A DNA stretch of 64,000 nucleotides from Planctobacterium marinum. Lineage in GTDB: Bacteria > Pseudomonadota > Gammaproteobacteria > Enterobacterales > Alteromonadaceae. Where the stretch lies: NCBI RefSeq assembly GCF_036322805.1, contig NZ_AP027272.1:1-64000 (forward strand), written 5' to 3'. Below, in pieces: positions 12,969 to 23,765 of this stretch (the first letter of the stretch is position 1; every line of letters begins with the position of its first letter). The notes beneath the pieces were generated by a model that worked only from the letters and a program-made list of their open reading frames with translations, searched no databases and was not told the origin of the DNA. Both the position numbers and the translations under genes were made by a program.

Positions 12969-12997
12969 ACTATAGTATTGGCTTCTTTGAAAGTCAA
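12969..12997 (-). promoter_or_regulatory. sigma-70 promoter of spf
   Basis: On the minus strand, -35 TTGACT (12997-12992) and -10 TATAGT (12974-12969) are separated by exactly 17 bp, and the spf 5' G at 12961 lies 8 bp after the -10 box. This is the strongest-looking sigma-70 promoter I see in the window. No clear CRP site is recognisable next to it. Confidence 0.85.
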
Positions 12998-13035
12998 TAA
13001 CAATAATGTAATTTAATTACATTAATTCTATCGTG

Positions 13036-15804
13036 TTAATGAGCCTCTTCCCAGTTATCACCCTCACCACACTCTACAATCAACGGTATTTCTAAGCTAT
13101 TCTCTGCTTCCATGAGTTTCTTTATCTCACTTGAGTACTCTTCAAGTTTCTGTTCTTTTATTTCAAAAACAAGTTCATCATGTACTTGCATGATCATTTT
13201 AATGTCATCACTGTTTTGATGACTAAGCCAGTTGTCAACCCGCAGCATAGCCATCTTAATAATATCAGCGGCAGTGCCTTGCATAGGCGCATTGATGGCA
13301 GCGCGTTCTGCCGCTTTTCTTCTGGCACCATTTCTGGCGTTTATCTCAGGCAAATAAAGCCTACGCCCGTATACTGTCTCTACGTAGCCCTTTTCCGCGG
13401 CGGAAGCCCTTGTTTCCTCCATATAACGCAGTACACCTGGGTAGCGCTCAAAGTACAAGTCCATGTATTTCTGTGCTTCATTTCTGGGGATGTTTAACTG
13501 CCGCGATAGACCAAAAGCAGACATGCCATAAATCAGTCCAAAGTTAATGGCTTTAGCACTTCTTCGCTGATCTGCCGTGACTTCTTCTAACGGCACATCA
13601 AAAACCTCAGCAGCAGTGGATTTGTGAATATCCAGTCCCTTTTTAAAGGCATTAATCAGGCCTTCATCTCCGGATAGATGCGCCATAATGCGCAGTTCAA
13701 TCTGGGAATAATCCGCGGCCATTATTTTATAGCCTGCAGGTGCAACAAACGCTTTTCTTATGCTTCTACCTGCTTCGTTACGGATTGGAATATTTTGTAA
13801 ATTTGGCTCTGTTGAAGACAGTCTTCCGGTTACAGCAACGGCTTGGTGGTAACTGGTGTGCACTCGCCCGGTTTTGCTGTCTACCATTTTAGGCAGTTTA
13901 TCGGTATAGGTGTTGCGCAACTTAGTGAGACCACGATACTCCATAATCAGGCGTGGAATAGGATAGTCCAAAGCCAACTCCTGAAGTACTTCTTCTGAAG
14001 TGGAAGGCGCACCTTTTGGCGTTTTCTTCAGAACGGGTAGAGAAAGCTTGTTAAACAGAATTTCTTGCAATTGTTTAGTAGAGCTTAAATTAAATATCTC
14101 GCCAGCTTCAGCATGAACTTGTTGCTCAATCTCAGCTGAGCGGATAGCAAAACTATTGGACAGTTCCTGCATTTTTTGTACGTCGATATAAACCCCATTT
14201 TGTTCAACGCGTGCCAATGCAGACGCTAAGGGAATTTCAATTTCCTGCAAAACCTTGATAAGCGAGGGGCTATTACTTAGTTGCTTGTTTAGTTCGTTGT
14301 GCAAACGCAGCGTAATATCTGCATCTTCCGCTGCATAATGGGCGGCTTTGTCTAAATCAATTTGGTTAAAGGTGAGTTGCTTAACACCTTTACCAGCAAT
14401 GTCTTCAAAAGATACGGTGGATGTTTGTAAATATCGCTGTGCCAGGCTATCCATATCGTGTTTACCAGCAACGCTGTTGAGAACATAGGAGGCCAGCATG
14501 GTGTCATTACATACCCCGTTAATTTTTATATTGTAATGACTCAATACATTTTGATCGTATTTGAGGTGTTGGCCGACTTTTCTAATATCCTCATTTTCGA
14601 GGATAGGTTTTAGCTTCGCCAGGGTGTCTTCAAAAGGTAGTTGCTCTGGAGCGCCGGGGTAATCGTGTCTCAATGGCAAATAAGCTGCTTTGTGCTCCTC
14701 TGTAGCGAAAGAGATACCTACCAGCTCTGCTTGCATGTAATTTAAGTTTGTGGTTTCAGTATCTACTGCAAAACAGGCAGCCGATGACAACTTATCTAGC
14801 CAGTTTTGAAGTTGCTGTTCAGTTAAAATTGTTTCGTATTCGACAGACGCAGCGCTGCTGGTGCTCTCAACCGTATTTTCTGCTTGTGCTGTTTCAATGT
14901 TAGCTGGTGAAAAAGCATCTGCCGCGTTTAACAATTCCTGGTGCCAACGTTTAAATTCAAGATCACTAAAAAATTCAATGAGACTATTATTATCTGCTGG
15001 CTTTATTTTCAAATCCGCAGGAGAGGTATCCAAAGGAACGTCTAGTTTAATGGTGGCAAGCTCATAAGAGAGTTTAGCCTGCTGTTCAAAATCACGGATT
15101 TTGTTAGCAAAGTTCTTCGCCCCTCTAAACTCCAATGACGCAATTTCGTCAAGCCTTGCATAGATTTCATCTACGCCACCTATACCGTTTAACAGGCTGG
15201 TAGCACTTTTATCACCAACGCCTGGTACGCCCGGTATGTTATCAACTTTGTCCCCTTTTAATGCCAGATAATCGATGATCAGCTCCGGACCGACACCAAA
15301 CTTTTCTTTGACAGTTGGCACATCCATTAGGGTGTTTGTCATGGTGTTAATCAGTTCGACTTTGTCATTTACCAACTGGGCCATATCCTTGTCGCCTGTG
15401 CTGATCAAGGTCTGCATACCGGCTTCTGAAGCTTGCTTAGCTAGTGTTCCTATGACATCGTCGGCCTCGACACCTTCAATAACCAATAGCGGCAATCCCA
15501 TTGCTGCTACAATTTCATGCAAGGGTTTTATTTGCTCCCTCAACTCATCGGGCATGGGTGGGCGATTGGCCTTGTATTCTGGGTAAATGTCGTCGCGGAA
15601 GGTTTTGCCCTTTGCGTCAAAAATAACCGCCATCAACTCTGGATTATATTGCTTTATTAAGCTCTTTAGCATGTTTATTACGCCGTATATAGCGCCGGTC
15701 GCCATGCCTTTAGAGTTGGTTAGTGGCGGAAGCCCGTGAAAGGCTCTGAAAAGGTAGGATGAACCATCCACTAAGATAAAAGGTGCGTTATTCTTTGCGG
15801 TCAT
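13036..15804 (-). CDS. polA: DNA polymerase I
   Basis: Repair and Okazaki-fragment-processing polymerase. The 922-aa product has all three domains: a 5'-3' exonuclease (about 1-290; ILVDGSSYLFRAFHGLPP, GVEADDVIGTLA, STGDKDMAQLV, LKGDKVDNIPGVPGVGDK), a 3'-5' exonuclease (about 330-520; FAVDTETTNLNYM, YAAEDADITLRL) and the family A polymerase (motif A ADYSQIELRIMAHLSGD, motif B RRSAKAINFGLIYGMS, motif C MQVHDELVFE). Length is similar to E. coli PolA (928). It is followed by spf on the same strand; its upstream gap carries two DnaA boxes. Confidence 0.98.
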   Translation of the reverse strand: MTAKNNAPFILVDGSSYLFRAFHGLPPLTNSKGMATGAIYGVINMLKSLIKQYNPELMAVIFDAKGKTFRDDIYPEYKANRPPMPDELREQIKPLHEIVAAMGLPLLVIEGVEADDVIGTLAKQASEAGMQTLISTGDKDMAQLVNDKVELINTMTNTLMDVPTVKEKFGVGPELIIDYLALKGDKVDNIPGVPGVGDKSATSLLNGIGGVDEIYARLDEIASLEFRGAKNFANKIRDFEQQAKLSYELATIKLDVPLDTSPADLKIKPADNNSLIEFFSDLEFKRWHQELLNAADAFSPANIETAQAENTVESTSSAASVEYETILTEQQLQNWLDKLSSAACFAVDTETTNLNYMQAELVGISFATEEHKAAYLPLRHDYPGAPEQLPFEDTLAKLKPILENEDIRKVGQHLKYDQNVLSHYNIKINGVCNDTMLASYVLNSVAGKHDMDSLAQRYLQTSTVSFEDIAGKGVKQLTFNQIDLDKAAHYAAEDADITLRLHNELNKQLSNSPSLIKVLQEIEIPLASALARVEQNGVYIDVQKMQELSNSFAIRSAEIEQQVHAEAGEIFNLSSTKQLQEILFNKLSLPVLKKTPKGAPSTSEEVLQELALDYPIPRLIMEYRGLTKLRNTYTDKLPKMVDSKTGRVHTSYHQAVAVTGRLSSTEPNLQNIPIRNEAGRSIRKAFVAPAGYKIMAADYSQIELRIMAHLSGDEGLINAFKKGLDIHKSTAAEVFDVPLEEVTADQRRSAKAINFGLIYGMSAFGLSRQLNIPRNEAQKYMDLYFERYPGVLRYMEETRASAAEKGYVETVYGRRLYLPEINARNGARRKAAERAAINAPMQGTAADIIKMAMLRVDNWLSHQNSDDIKMIMQVHDELVFEIKEQKLEEYSSEIKKLMEAENSLEIPLIVECGEGDNWEEAH

Positions 15805-15907
15805 TTACAAATATCCGAAGCAGGTTTGTCAGTTTTAAAGTTATCGCCTCATGATAACGAATTACTCATGAAATGCAGGTTTTAATCTGTTGCCATGCCT
15901 TAAATCC

Positions 15908-15916
15908 TGTGGATAA
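15908..15916 (-). promoter_or_regulatory. perfect DnaA box
   Basis: TGTGGATAA is the exact complement of the consensus DnaA box TTATCCACA. It lies 104 bp upstream of the polA start codon. The following TTTGTGAACATAA resembles a degenerate second box. Confidence 0.55.
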
Positions 15917-16048
15917 CTTTGTGAACATAATTTTTTTAGAAACACGAGAAACCGTAATTAAACGGCATGAGTAATGAAAATCTTTTTTAATTTCAATAAC
16001 TTATAATAAGAAGTGACTATGAGTATTTATTCTTATTTTAGTTTTTTT

Positions 16049-16057
16049 TGTGGATAA
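16049..16057 (-). promoter_or_regulatory. perfect DnaA box
   Basis: A second exact TGTGGATAA in the same orientation, 141 bp from the first, preceded by a T8 tract. Confidence 0.55.
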
Positions 16058-16284
16058 CCTTTGGGAAGAACTTTCAAACAACAGTGGTTTTTATATTCGT
16101 TTTTCGCCAAGGGGGGAGACTTTACCACGTTCGAAGATTTTTAATAGTATTAATTAACGATTTCTTTATAGAGTTTTTTTATTAGGAAACAGCGAAATGA
16201 ACTAATGATTGATTTGACAGTTGTCATCATCATTTTAAACCAATGAATATCTTTGTTTTTTGTGTTTTCAGAAGCTCAGTTGTA

Positions 16285-18831
16285 CTAAAAACGGCTTTCG
16301 ATTCCGGCGTAATAAAACCGACCATTAAAGCCGAAAGGAGCGGCCCTTCTGGAATAGGTAAATACGCCAGCAGAGTCTACCACCACATCACCTGTATTGG
16401 TTTCTATTCGACCTTCTCGGCTTTGGCCAATTAAATTGGTATCTGGATAGGTGTTTGTAAGATTATTGACCCCGAAATGAATCAGGGTGGCTTCGGTGAG
16501 AGGATAACCCGCGCGAACGTCTGCCAGCCATTTGCTGGAAAATTGCTGGCTTTGTTGCCCGTCGATTACGCGATACTTTCCATAGCGGTTCAGATTGAAA
16601 TCTAGTTGCCAATCTTCGTAGGTATAGTTAGCAGACAAAATGGCGTGGGATTCAGGTTGCCAATCTTCGATGATGGATCTGGCTTGCTCGCCAAACAAAT
16701 CCAGGTCGTTGAGCTCCGACAAACTGCCACTGGCATTGATGTTTGTTACCTCGGTATCAGTAATGTTTAAAGCAGCAGTGAGTTCGAGGTCGCTATCTGC
16801 TAATTCTGGGAACCAGGAAACCACTAAATCAAGTCCTTTGGTTTCCGTTTCTGCGGCATTGATAAAAAACTGTGCACTTTGCACGCTGTTTTGCAGCAAG
16901 GCCTGGTCAAGCTGAAGACTACCTAATCCTCGAGTTAATTGTTCGCTGATAACGATTCTGTCATCAATATTGATGAGGTAAAAATCCAGTGTTGCAGTGA
17001 TGTTGTGATTGCTATAAAGCAAGCCGGCATTGAAACTGACAGATTGTTCTTCTTGCAACTCCCGGATGCCAATTTGGTGAGCTAAATCGCTATCGTTGCG
17101 AAAAGTACCTACTTGTGCTGCGCTACCATTGTTGAATTGAGTACTAATATTATTGAAATAAAGTTGTTGCATTGAAGGCGCGCGAAAGCCTGTGTTAATG
17201 GAGCCTCGAATGGCAAGTGCAGGGGAGAAATCAAGGCGACCTGCCAGTTTTGCGTTGAGAGTGCCGCCAAAACCTTGATAGTGATCATAACGAAGCGCAC
17301 CACTTACAAGACTTTTAGTGGTCACATCCCATTCTGCATCCAAATAAGCTGAATAAACAAAGCGCGTTTCACTTACCTCATTATCTGGTGTAAATCCCGG
17401 AAATACCTGAATGCCTGCCGCACCAACACCTTCAATACCATCGTAATCAAACCAGGCATATTCATCTCCTTGGTTAATTTCATATTGATCTAACCGAAGC
17501 TCTAATCCCCACGCGTAGTTTTTTCTGATGCGCTCACTCACAAAGTCCAGGTTTACTGTTCCCAAAGAGGTGGTTAATTCCCCGGCATAAGCTTGGGTCG
17601 GGGTATTTGCTTTGATTTGTTGAGCGCTCAGGCCACTATTTACTTGTTCTTGCACAAAAGAAGCATTGACGGAATTATTCACATCAAATTGCATTTGATT
17701 ACGACCAAATGTGAAAGAGATATCCATATTGATATTACTTTCCAACAATGTGGAATAACCGGCATTAATTGAATAATCCAAAAGTTGAGAATCTATTTCA
17801 GGTAAAAAGCCATCAGAGTAAAAACTTTGCGTGCCATCAATAAGAGGATTTTTCTCCAGTTCATTGGCTCTTCTGAAGAAGCCTTTGGATTGGGTTTCTC
17901 GCAAGGAAAAAGTAACAAACCCATAATACTCACCATCAAAGGTTTCGCGATAGCCATTTAAGGCACCTGACAACTGTTTTACCTCGGCGTCACCTATTTG
18001 AAAGTTGGTTCTGGGAAATGCGATTTCTCTCGGGTCACTGGTTTCTAATACGCCATCACCATCAGTATCTGAGCAAGATAGTAAGTACTGGCATACTCCA
18101 GATTGTCCAGCGCGATTGGTAGAACCCCTGTCTCTATATTCAAGTGTCGCATTTATAGTGCCGAATTCTGATTCAATTGAGTGGTTAGCTGATAAAAGAG
18201 CTGAATTGCCATCGCCTTCTTGATGCAGACCATAACTACCGTACACGGAAGAATAATCGACATCGTCTTTGAGGATAATATTAATCACACCTGCTATGGC
18301 GTCAGAGCCGTATTGCGCCGCGGCACCGTCGCGCAATATTTCAATGCGCTTAATGGCTCCAGCCGGTATCGCATTCAGATCCGTCCCTGAAGTGCCTCTA
18401 CCCACAGAGGTGTTAATATGTACCAGTGCAGCGGTGTGCCGCCGTTTATTATTGATCAAAACCAAGGTCTGGTCAGGACCTAATCCTCGCAGGGTGGCGG
18501 GTCTTATTGCATCTGTGCCATCACTGATAGCTGAACTGGAAAAGTTGAAAGAGGGCGCAGTATTTTGCAGCATTCTGCCCACTTCAAAGTGACCGGTGCT
18601 ACGCAATCTTTGAGCATCTATAGTATCTACAGCGACGGGCAACTGGGCACTACTACGACCAAAATTACGAGTACCTATAACCCGCACCTGCTCAATGTCT
18701 TCATCTTCAAAATCGTCAGCAGAGTCGAGGCTTATGGTGGTTTGCGCTAAAGTGACCGCTGAAGAGGGCAAAACCAGCAACAGAGATATGCAGTATTGTA
18801 GATAGCTTTTGCGCGTTTTTATTTTAGCCAA
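16285..18831 (-). CDS. TonB-dependent outer-membrane receptor
   Basis: An outer-membrane active transporter powered by TonB-ExbBD. The 848-aa product has a signal peptide (about 1-29), a TonB-box-like stretch IEQVRVIGTR near residue 47, a plug domain (AQRLRSTGHFEVGRMLQ, LRGLGPDQTLVLINNKRRH, IPAGAIKRIEILRDGAAA, QYGSDAIAGVINIILK) and a long beta barrel ending in aromatic YYAGIESRF, the usual C-terminal signal for BAM insertion. The plug resembles the group of marine receptors with a conserved HxNTSVGRGTSGTDLN segment. The substrate cannot be told from the sequence, and no dedicated partner genes lie nearby. It is divergent from the YtoQ-like gene. Confidence 0.95.
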   Translation of the reverse strand: MAKIKTRKSYLQYCISLLLVLPSSAVTLAQTTISLDSADDFEDEDIEQVRVIGTRNFGRSSAQLPVAVDTIDAQRLRSTGHFEVGRMLQNTAPSFNFSSSAISDGTDAIRPATLRGLGPDQTLVLINNKRRHTAALVHINTSVGRGTSGTDLNAIPAGAIKRIEILRDGAAAQYGSDAIAGVINIILKDDVDYSSVYGSYGLHQEGDGNSALLSANHSIESEFGTINATLEYRDRGSTNRAGQSGVCQYLLSCSDTDGDGVLETSDPREIAFPRTNFQIGDAEVKQLSGALNGYRETFDGEYYGFVTFSLRETQSKGFFRRANELEKNPLIDGTQSFYSDGFLPEIDSQLLDYSINAGYSTLLESNINMDISFTFGRNQMQFDVNNSVNASFVQEQVNSGLSAQQIKANTPTQAYAGELTTSLGTVNLDFVSERIRKNYAWGLELRLDQYEINQGDEYAWFDYDGIEGVGAAGIQVFPGFTPDNEVSETRFVYSAYLDAEWDVTTKSLVSGALRYDHYQGFGGTLNAKLAGRLDFSPALAIRGSINTGFRAPSMQQLYFNNISTQFNNGSAAQVGTFRNDSDLAHQIGIRELQEEQSVSFNAGLLYSNHNITATLDFYLINIDDRIVISEQLTRGLGSLQLDQALLQNSVQSAQFFINAAETETKGLDLVVSWFPELADSDLELTAALNITDTEVTNINASGSLSELNDLDLFGEQARSIIEDWQPESHAILSANYTYEDWQLDFNLNRYGKYRVIDGQQSQQFSSKWLADVRAGYPLTEATLIHFGVNNLTNTYPDTNLIGQSREGRIETNTGDVVVDSAGVFTYSRRAAPFGFNGRFYYAGIESRF

Positions 18832-19017
18832 ACCAGAATAAATCTTTGAAATGAGTTATTTGACGTAAGTATAGAATGAATTCTGAGGAATACACATACA
18901 TCTAAAGTTGTATTTTTTTGAGATGTAGCTCGCGCTATTGTCTAAAAAATGAACCAAAATTTGTGTTTTTAACATATTAAGTCCATATTTATATTCGGGA
19001 CAGAAGGTTAAAGTGTC

Positions 19018-19464
19018 ATGTCGATGGTTTGGCAAGTGTATCTGGCTGGAGAAATCCACACACAATGGCGTGCAGAAATTACGGGGTTAAGTGAAACCTT
19101 GGGAGTAAATGCGGCTTTTTGCAGCCCAATAACTGATCATCAACTTAGCGATGATATTGGCCAGCACATCACAGGTGCAGAACAGAAGGCCTTCTGGAAT
19201 GATTTCAAAAGTGCCCGATTGAATCAAGCACGCAATAAAGTGCTATTAGAGAAATCTGATATCGTGGTAGTGCGCTTTGGTGAGCAATACAGACAATGGA
19301 ACTCCGCCTTCGATGCTGGTTATGCCGTTGCGCACGGTAAGCAGTTAATTTCCTGGCACGACGAATCCCTCAATCACGCACTAAAAGAAATTGACGCAGC
19401 TGCCATAACCGTAGTTAACGACGTTGATCAAGTTGTTAAAGCGTTAACTTACATCTGTAAGTAA
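19018..19464 (+). CDS. YtoQ family protein
   Basis: A 148-aa soluble protein starting MSMVWQVYLAGEIHTQWR. It has the YLAGEIHT opening, the central FWNDFKSARLNQARNKVLLE segment, DIVVVRFGEQYRQWNSAFDA and AGYAVAHGKQLISWHD. This resembles the YtoQ family and, more distantly, the nucleoside deoxyribosyltransferase-like fold, in which a strand followed by AGE/AGP and a later Asp-Ala-Gly motif contact substrate. The biochemical role is not known to me. A good AGAAGG ribosome-binding site precedes the ATG. It stands alone between the receptor gene and trkH. Confidence 0.75.
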   Translation: MSMVWQVYLAGEIHTQWRAEITGLSETLGVNAAFCSPITDHQLSDDIGQHITGAEQKAFWNDFKSARLNQARNKVLLEKSDIVVVRFGEQYRQWNSAFDAGYAVAHGKQLISWHDESLNHALKEIDAAAITVVNDVDQVVKALTYICK

Positions 19465-19588
19465 TCAGCAACGATTCTTGTTTCCGACATTTATTATTCA
19501 GTGCATCTATTTATCCTTGAGTATCTGGCCCATTACTTTTAAAGTGCGCTATTCTTTGGCTAGCTAATTTCTTTTATTTCTCATACAC

Positions 19589-21040
19589 ATGCAATATCGC
19601 TCCATCGTCAGGATCTTGGGTTTACTGGTAGCAATGTTCAGTGTCACCATGGTGCCACCTGCTCTGGTATCTTTGATTTTTCAGGATGGCGGAGGCCTAC
19701 CGTTTTTACTGGCTTTCTTTTTGTGTTTAATCACAGGCGTAGCTATTTGGTACCCCAACAAGGATGCGCGAGACGATCTACGTGCTAAAGAGGGCTTTTT
19801 AATCGTTGCTTTGTTTTGGGCCGTACTAGCCAGTTTCGGGGCGTTGCCATTGATTTTGATGGAACAGCCTCAGATGTCAGTAACAGATGCTTTTTTTGAA
19901 TCCTTTTCTGGTTTAACCACTACGGGTGCCACCGTTATCCAAGGCATCGAGTTCCTGCCCAAAGCGGTACAGTTTTATAGACAACAGTTACAGTGGTTGG
20001 GCGGTATGGGGATTATCGTTTTGGCTGTCGCTATTTTACCCATTCTCGGTGTAGGGGGAATGCAGCTTTATCGGGCGGAAACGCCGGGCCCGGTGAAAGA
20101 CTCCAAGATGACACCGAGAATTGCCGATACGGCAAAACACCTATGGTATATTTATCTGTCTTTAACCATAGCATGCACCGTTGCTTATTGGTTGGCTGGA
20201 ATGAGCTGGTTTGACGCGATCTGTCACGCGTTTTCCACTATTGCGATTGGCGGCTTTTCCACTTATGACGCCAGTTTAGGGCATTTTGACTCAACGCTGA
20301 TAAATCTGGTATGTGTGGTCTTTTTATGGATAGCGGCACTCAATTTTGCGCTACATTATGCAGCGGCCACCGGACGATCATTAAAAACCTATTTTTCAGA
20401 TCCTGAACTCAAAGCCTTTTTCTCCATCCAGTTTACCTTGGTATTGATTACCTTTTTGGTACTGGTGTACTACGAGTTATACGATAACGCTGAGCAAGCG
20501 TTTGATCAGGCGCTACTGCAAGCCGTTTCTATCAGTACGACTGCTGGCTTTGCTACGACTGACTTCTCACAGTGGCCTGTTTTCTTGCCAATAATTTTAA
20601 TTTTTGCCAGCTTTATCGGTGGTTGCGCAGGTTCTACTGGCGGGGGCCTTAAGGTGATACGGGTATTACTGCTTTATCTGCAAGGTAAACGGGAGGTGGA
20701 TCGTTTGATTCATCCCAAAGCAATTTACTCCGTAAAATTAGGTGACAGAGCATTACCAAGTCGGGTAGTGGATGCGGTTTGGGGCTTCTTCTCCGCTTAT
20801 GCCTTGGTCTTCGTAATCATCATGATTTGTCTGATCGCCACCGGCCTGGACAACCTGACTGCGTTTTCTGCCACGGCAGCCATGCTTAACAATCTTGGTC
20901 CCGGTTTGGGTGAAGTGGCAGCAAGTTATTCGACAGTCAGCGATGCAGGAAAGTGGTTTCTAATACTGGCTATGCTGTTTGGCCGACTTGAAGTATTTTC
21001 CCTGCTTGTACTGTTTTCTCCCACCTTCTGGCGCAGTTAA
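19589..21040 (+). CDS. trkH: Trk potassium uptake protein TrkH
   Basis: Integral-membrane, ion-conducting subunit of the Trk potassium transporter. The 483-aa length equals that of E. coli TrkH. Selectivity-filter loops of the four M-P-M repeats are visible: [39 protein letters not shown] and the degenerate [11 protein letters not shown]. About ten hydrophobic helices flank them. Its stop codon is shared tail-to-tail with that of trkA on the opposite strand, so the two partner subunits are encoded convergently. Confidence 0.97.
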   Translation: MQYRSIVRILGLLVAMFSVTMVPPALVSLIFQDGGGLPFLLAFFLCLITGVAIWYPNKDARDDLRAKEGFLIVALFWAVLASFGALPLILMEQPQMSVTDAFFESFSGLTTTGATVIQGIEFLPKAVQFYRQQLQWLGGMGIIVLAVAILPILGVGGMQLYRAETPGPVKDSKMTPRIADTAKHLWYIYLSLTIACTVAYWLAGMSWFDAICHAFSTIAIGGFSTYDASLGHFDSTLINLVCVVFLWIAALNFALHYAAATGRSLKTYFSDPELKAFFSIQFTLVLITFLVLVYYELYDNAEQAFDQALLQAVSISTTAGFATTDFSQWPVFLPIILIFASFIGGCAGSTGGGLKVIRVLLLYLQGKREVDRLIHPKAIYSVKLGDRALPSRVVDAVWGFFSAYALVFVIIMICLIATGLDNLTAFSATAAMLNNLGPGLGEVAASYSTVSDAGKWFLILAMLFGRLEVFSLLVLFSPTFWRS

Positions 21041-22413
21041 AAGAAAAACGCGCTTGGCTGGAACAGTTTTTCCACATCAGATATGAACTTCTTATCCACT
21101 AAAAACATAATCACGTGGTCGTCAGCTGCGATAACCGTATCACTATGAGCAATGATTACCTCTTCTTTACGCACTATGGCACCTATCGTCGTACCCGGGG
21201 GTAATCGGATTTCGGAGATCATTCTGCCCACTACTTTGGAAGTGTTTTCATCCCCATGCGCAATGGCTTCAATTGCTTCAGCGGCACCGCGGCGAAGTGA
21301 GTAAACATTAACGATATCACCTCGACGAATATGGGTCAGTAATGCGGAGATCGTTGCTTGTTGTGGGGAGAAGGCGATATCTATCTCACCACCTTGCACC
21401 AGATCCACATAAGCACCACGCTGAATAAGCACCATGGCTTTTTTGGCACCAAGCCGTTTGGCTAACATGGCAGACATAATATTAGCTTCATCGTCATTGG
21501 TAACGGCGATAAAGGCATCAATTTGTTCTACCTGCTCTTCTTGCAGTAACTCCTGATCTGAAGCGTCGCCCACAAATACGATAGTTTTATCCAGAGTTGT
21601 AGACAGGTATTTGGCTCGGTCGTAACTGTACTCAATCAGTTTTACATGGTGATCGTGTTCCAGTTGTCTGGCCAATCCCGCACCGATCAATCCACCACCG
21701 GCGATCATTATACGTTTGTAGCTGCCCTCTAGTTTCTGCAACTCACTCATAACGGCTCTAATATGCTTAGTGGCCGCGATGAAAAAGACTTCGTCATCCG
21801 CTTCAATAACTGTTGTGCCAAGCGGACGAATGGGTTTGCCACGGCGATAAATCGCCGCTACTCGGGTCTCAACGTTGGGCATGTGTTCTTTCAATGCGGA
21901 TAAAGCATGGCCCACTAATAAGCCCCCATAATAGGCTTTTACCGCCACGAGACTGGCCCGTCCTTCAGCAAACTCTACAACCTGTAGGGTGCCTGGATAA
22001 TCGATAAGACGTTTTATAGACTGAGTGACGAGTTGTTCAGGGGCAATCAAGTGATCCACAGGGACATCTTGATGTTTGAAAAGTTGTTTTTGGTAATGGA
22101 TATATTGCTCTGAACGAACCCGCGCAATTTTGGTAGGAGTTTTAAACAAACTGTAAGCAACCTGACAAGCCATCATGTTGCTCTCATCGCTATTGGTTAC
22201 AGCGACTAACATGTCGGCATCTTCTGCCCCAGCTTTTTGCAACACGTCGGGGTGGGAGCCAATGCCGTGCACGACTTGTAAGTCCAGCCTGTCTTGCAGT
22301 GCGCGAATTTTCTCGGCGTCATAATCGATAACGGTAATGTCGTTTTTTTCGCCCACCAGATTTTCTGCCAGGGTGGCACCAACCTGACCGGCGCCCAATA
22401 TTATGATTTTCAT
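21037..22413 (-). CDS. trkA: Trk potassium transporter NAD-binding subunit TrkA
   Basis: Peripheral cytoplasmic regulator that binds NAD(H) and gates TrkH/TrkG. The 458-aa length equals that of E. coli TrkA. It has two RCK units, each with a Rossmann nucleotide-binding start ([19 protein letters not shown] at residue 1; [18 protein letters not shown] around 232) and a following TrkA-C domain. It ends overlapping trkH by 4 bp tail-to-tail and lies 38 bp after rsmB in the def-fmt-rsmB-trkA order known from E. coli. Confidence 0.98.
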   Translation of the reverse strand: MKIIILGAGQVGATLAENLVGEKNDITVIDYDAEKIRALQDRLDLQVVHGIGSHPDVLQKAGAEDADMLVAVTNSDESNMMACQVAYSLFKTPTKIARVRSEQYIHYQKQLFKHQDVPVDHLIAPEQLVTQSIKRLIDYPGTLQVVEFAEGRASLVAVKAYYGGLLVGHALSALKEHMPNVETRVAAIYRRGKPIRPLGTTVIEADDEVFFIAATKHIRAVMSELQKLEGSYKRIMIAGGGLIGAGLARQLEHDHHVKLIEYSYDRAKYLSTTLDKTIVFVGDASDQELLQEEQVEQIDAFIAVTNDDEANIMSAMLAKRLGAKKAMVLIQRGAYVDLVQGGEIDIAFSPQQATISALLTHIRRGDIVNVYSLRRGAAEAIEAIAHGDENTSKVVGRMISEIRLPPGTTIGAIVRKEEVIIAHSDTVIAADDHVIMFLVDKKFISDVEKLFQPSAFFF

Positions 22414-22451
22414 GTTGGAGCGTAACGACCCTCAATTATTGTTGTTTTTGT

Positions 22452-23765
22452 TCACTCAGCGACTGCTTTTTGCAGTTTAGCGTAATAAAAACCATCCATA
22501 CCAGACTCACCGGGCAATATTTGTCTTTCTGTTGCGTTAAAACTTTCATGCAATGGTATAGCAGAGGCGTCTGTGGTTCTGCTGAGGAATGCAGCGATTT
22601 GTTGGCTATTTTCCTCGGGTAATATGGAGCAAGTGGCGTAGAGCAAAACTCCGCCTGGTTTTAAACAGCTCCACATCGAATCCAGTATTTGTGCCTGTAA
22701 ACCAGACAATTGTTCAATATCCGGGCCTTTGCGCAACCACATAATGTCCGGGTGTCTGCGGATAATACCAGTGGCAGAGCAGGGGGCGTCTAACAATATT
22801 TTATCGAACAATTGGCCAGTTGGATTCCAGCTTGTAATGTCGTTGGCGTCGGCAACTCTGATGTCGGTGTTGCTCAATCCTAAGCGTTCGGTATTTTCTG
22901 TAATATTTTTAGCCCGCACGGCATCCAACTCCAGGGCTATGCATGTTTGCAGTTGCGGCTGCGCTTCGAGAATATGGCAATACTTTCCGCCGGGGGCGGC
23001 ACAGGCATCCAGAATTGCATCATTGGGCTGCGCGGCAAGATAGTCAGCAGCGTGCTGTGCTGCTTTGTCCTGAACGCTAAACCATCCTTCGTTGAAGCCG
23101 GGAAGGGCTTGGATGTTGACGTTGTTCACTAATTTAATCGTTTCTGGCAACTGCTCGTCTTGGCTACATTCTATACCAGCTTGCGAACAGGCTGCCAAAA
23201 AGGCATCGACTGTGGTTTTGGTTTGATTGATGCGCAACCAGATTGGTGCTTTAGCGCTTTGATTACCAGCAATGTCCCGATAATGTTCGGGATAGGCTTG
23301 CTTGATTTTTTTGTAGTACCACTTTGGAAGATTGAGTTGAATGCGTTCTTCTTTGGGTATTGACTTGGCCGTTTCCTGTCGCACAAAGTTTCGTAAAACG
23401 GCGTTTACCAGTTTTTTTAAATGAGGCTGCTTTAAGTTATCGCAGGCGCTCACTGTTTCTGAAACGGCAGCGTATTCTGATACTCGAGAAAAATGCAGTT
23501 GATAAATTCCCAAATACAAAAGATGCTCGACAACTCTGCTGTCGGGTTTGATGGGGGATTGCAATAATCCATTGAGCCAAAATTGTAAGGTGGGCAAATT
23601 GCGCAAAACACCGTAGAGCATCTCGTGCAGCCAGGCTTTGTCTTGCTCTTTTACTTTTTCCAGCGTTTTGGGCAGCACTTCCTGCAGCGACTTGCGCTGT
23701 TCCAATACTCCATAGATAGCCTGTGCGGCTATGGCTCTTAGATTGTACTGCTTGGCATTACTAAT
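22452..23765 (-). CDS. rsmB: 16S rRNA (cytosine-967-C5)-methyltransferase RsmB
   Basis: RsmB methylates C967 of 16S rRNA with S-adenosylmethionine. It has the N-terminal NusB-like RNA-binding domain (about 5-140), the Rossmann methyltransferase with [30 protein letters not shown] carrying a catalytic Cys, and the second Cys in [13 protein letters not shown]. The conserved N-terminus ([16 protein letters not shown]) lies upstream of the first TTG at 23705, and the open frame to the preceding stop has no ATG, GTG or TTG. The best start is an ATT at 23765-23763, six bases after a perfect AGGAG and overlapping the fmt stop. That gives 437 aa, against 429 in E. coli. Confidence 0.93.
   Translation of the reverse strand: MSNAKQYNLRAIAAQAIYGVLEQRKSLQEVLPKTLEKVKEQDKAWLHEMLYGVLRNLPTLQFWLNGLLQSPIKPDSRVVEHLLYLGIYQLHFSRVSEYAAVSETVSACDNLKQPHLKKLVNAVLRNFVRQETAKSIPKEERIQLNLPKWYYKKIKQAYPEHYRDIAGNQSAKAPIWLRINQTKTTVDAFLAACSQAGIECSQDEQLPETIKLVNNVNIQALPGFNEGWFSVQDKAAQHAADYLAAQPNDAILDACAAPGGKYCHILEAQPQLQTCIALELDAVRAKNITENTERLGLSNTDIRVADANDITSWNPTGQLFDKILLDAPCSATGIIRRHPDIMWLRKGPDIEQLSGLQAQILDSMWSCLKPGGVLLYATCSILPEENSQQIAAFLSRTTDASAIPLHESFNATERQILPGESGMDGFYYAKLQKAVAE

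Larger units (their letters stand above)
15805..16284. other. 480-bp AT-rich intergenic region upstream of polA
   Basis: The gap between the polA start and the end of the TonB-dependent receptor gene contains two perfect DnaA boxes (15908-15916 and 16049-16057) and long A/T tracts between them. I see no GATC cluster, tRNA, riboswitch or convincing ORF. The polA promoter must lie here, but I could not pick one box pair over others. Confidence 0.5.

Noticed and set aside
15805-16284. Chromosomal origin oriC upstream of polA
   Set aside because: Two DnaA boxes alone are not enough; there is no GATC cluster, no DUE with phased repeats that I can see, and no mioC/gidA neighbour. Kept only as a DnaA-box finding.
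16243-18750. Multiple open frames antisense to the TonB-dependent receptor
   Set aside because: The receptor frame is 848 codons with full family signatures; the antisense frames have no features of their own.
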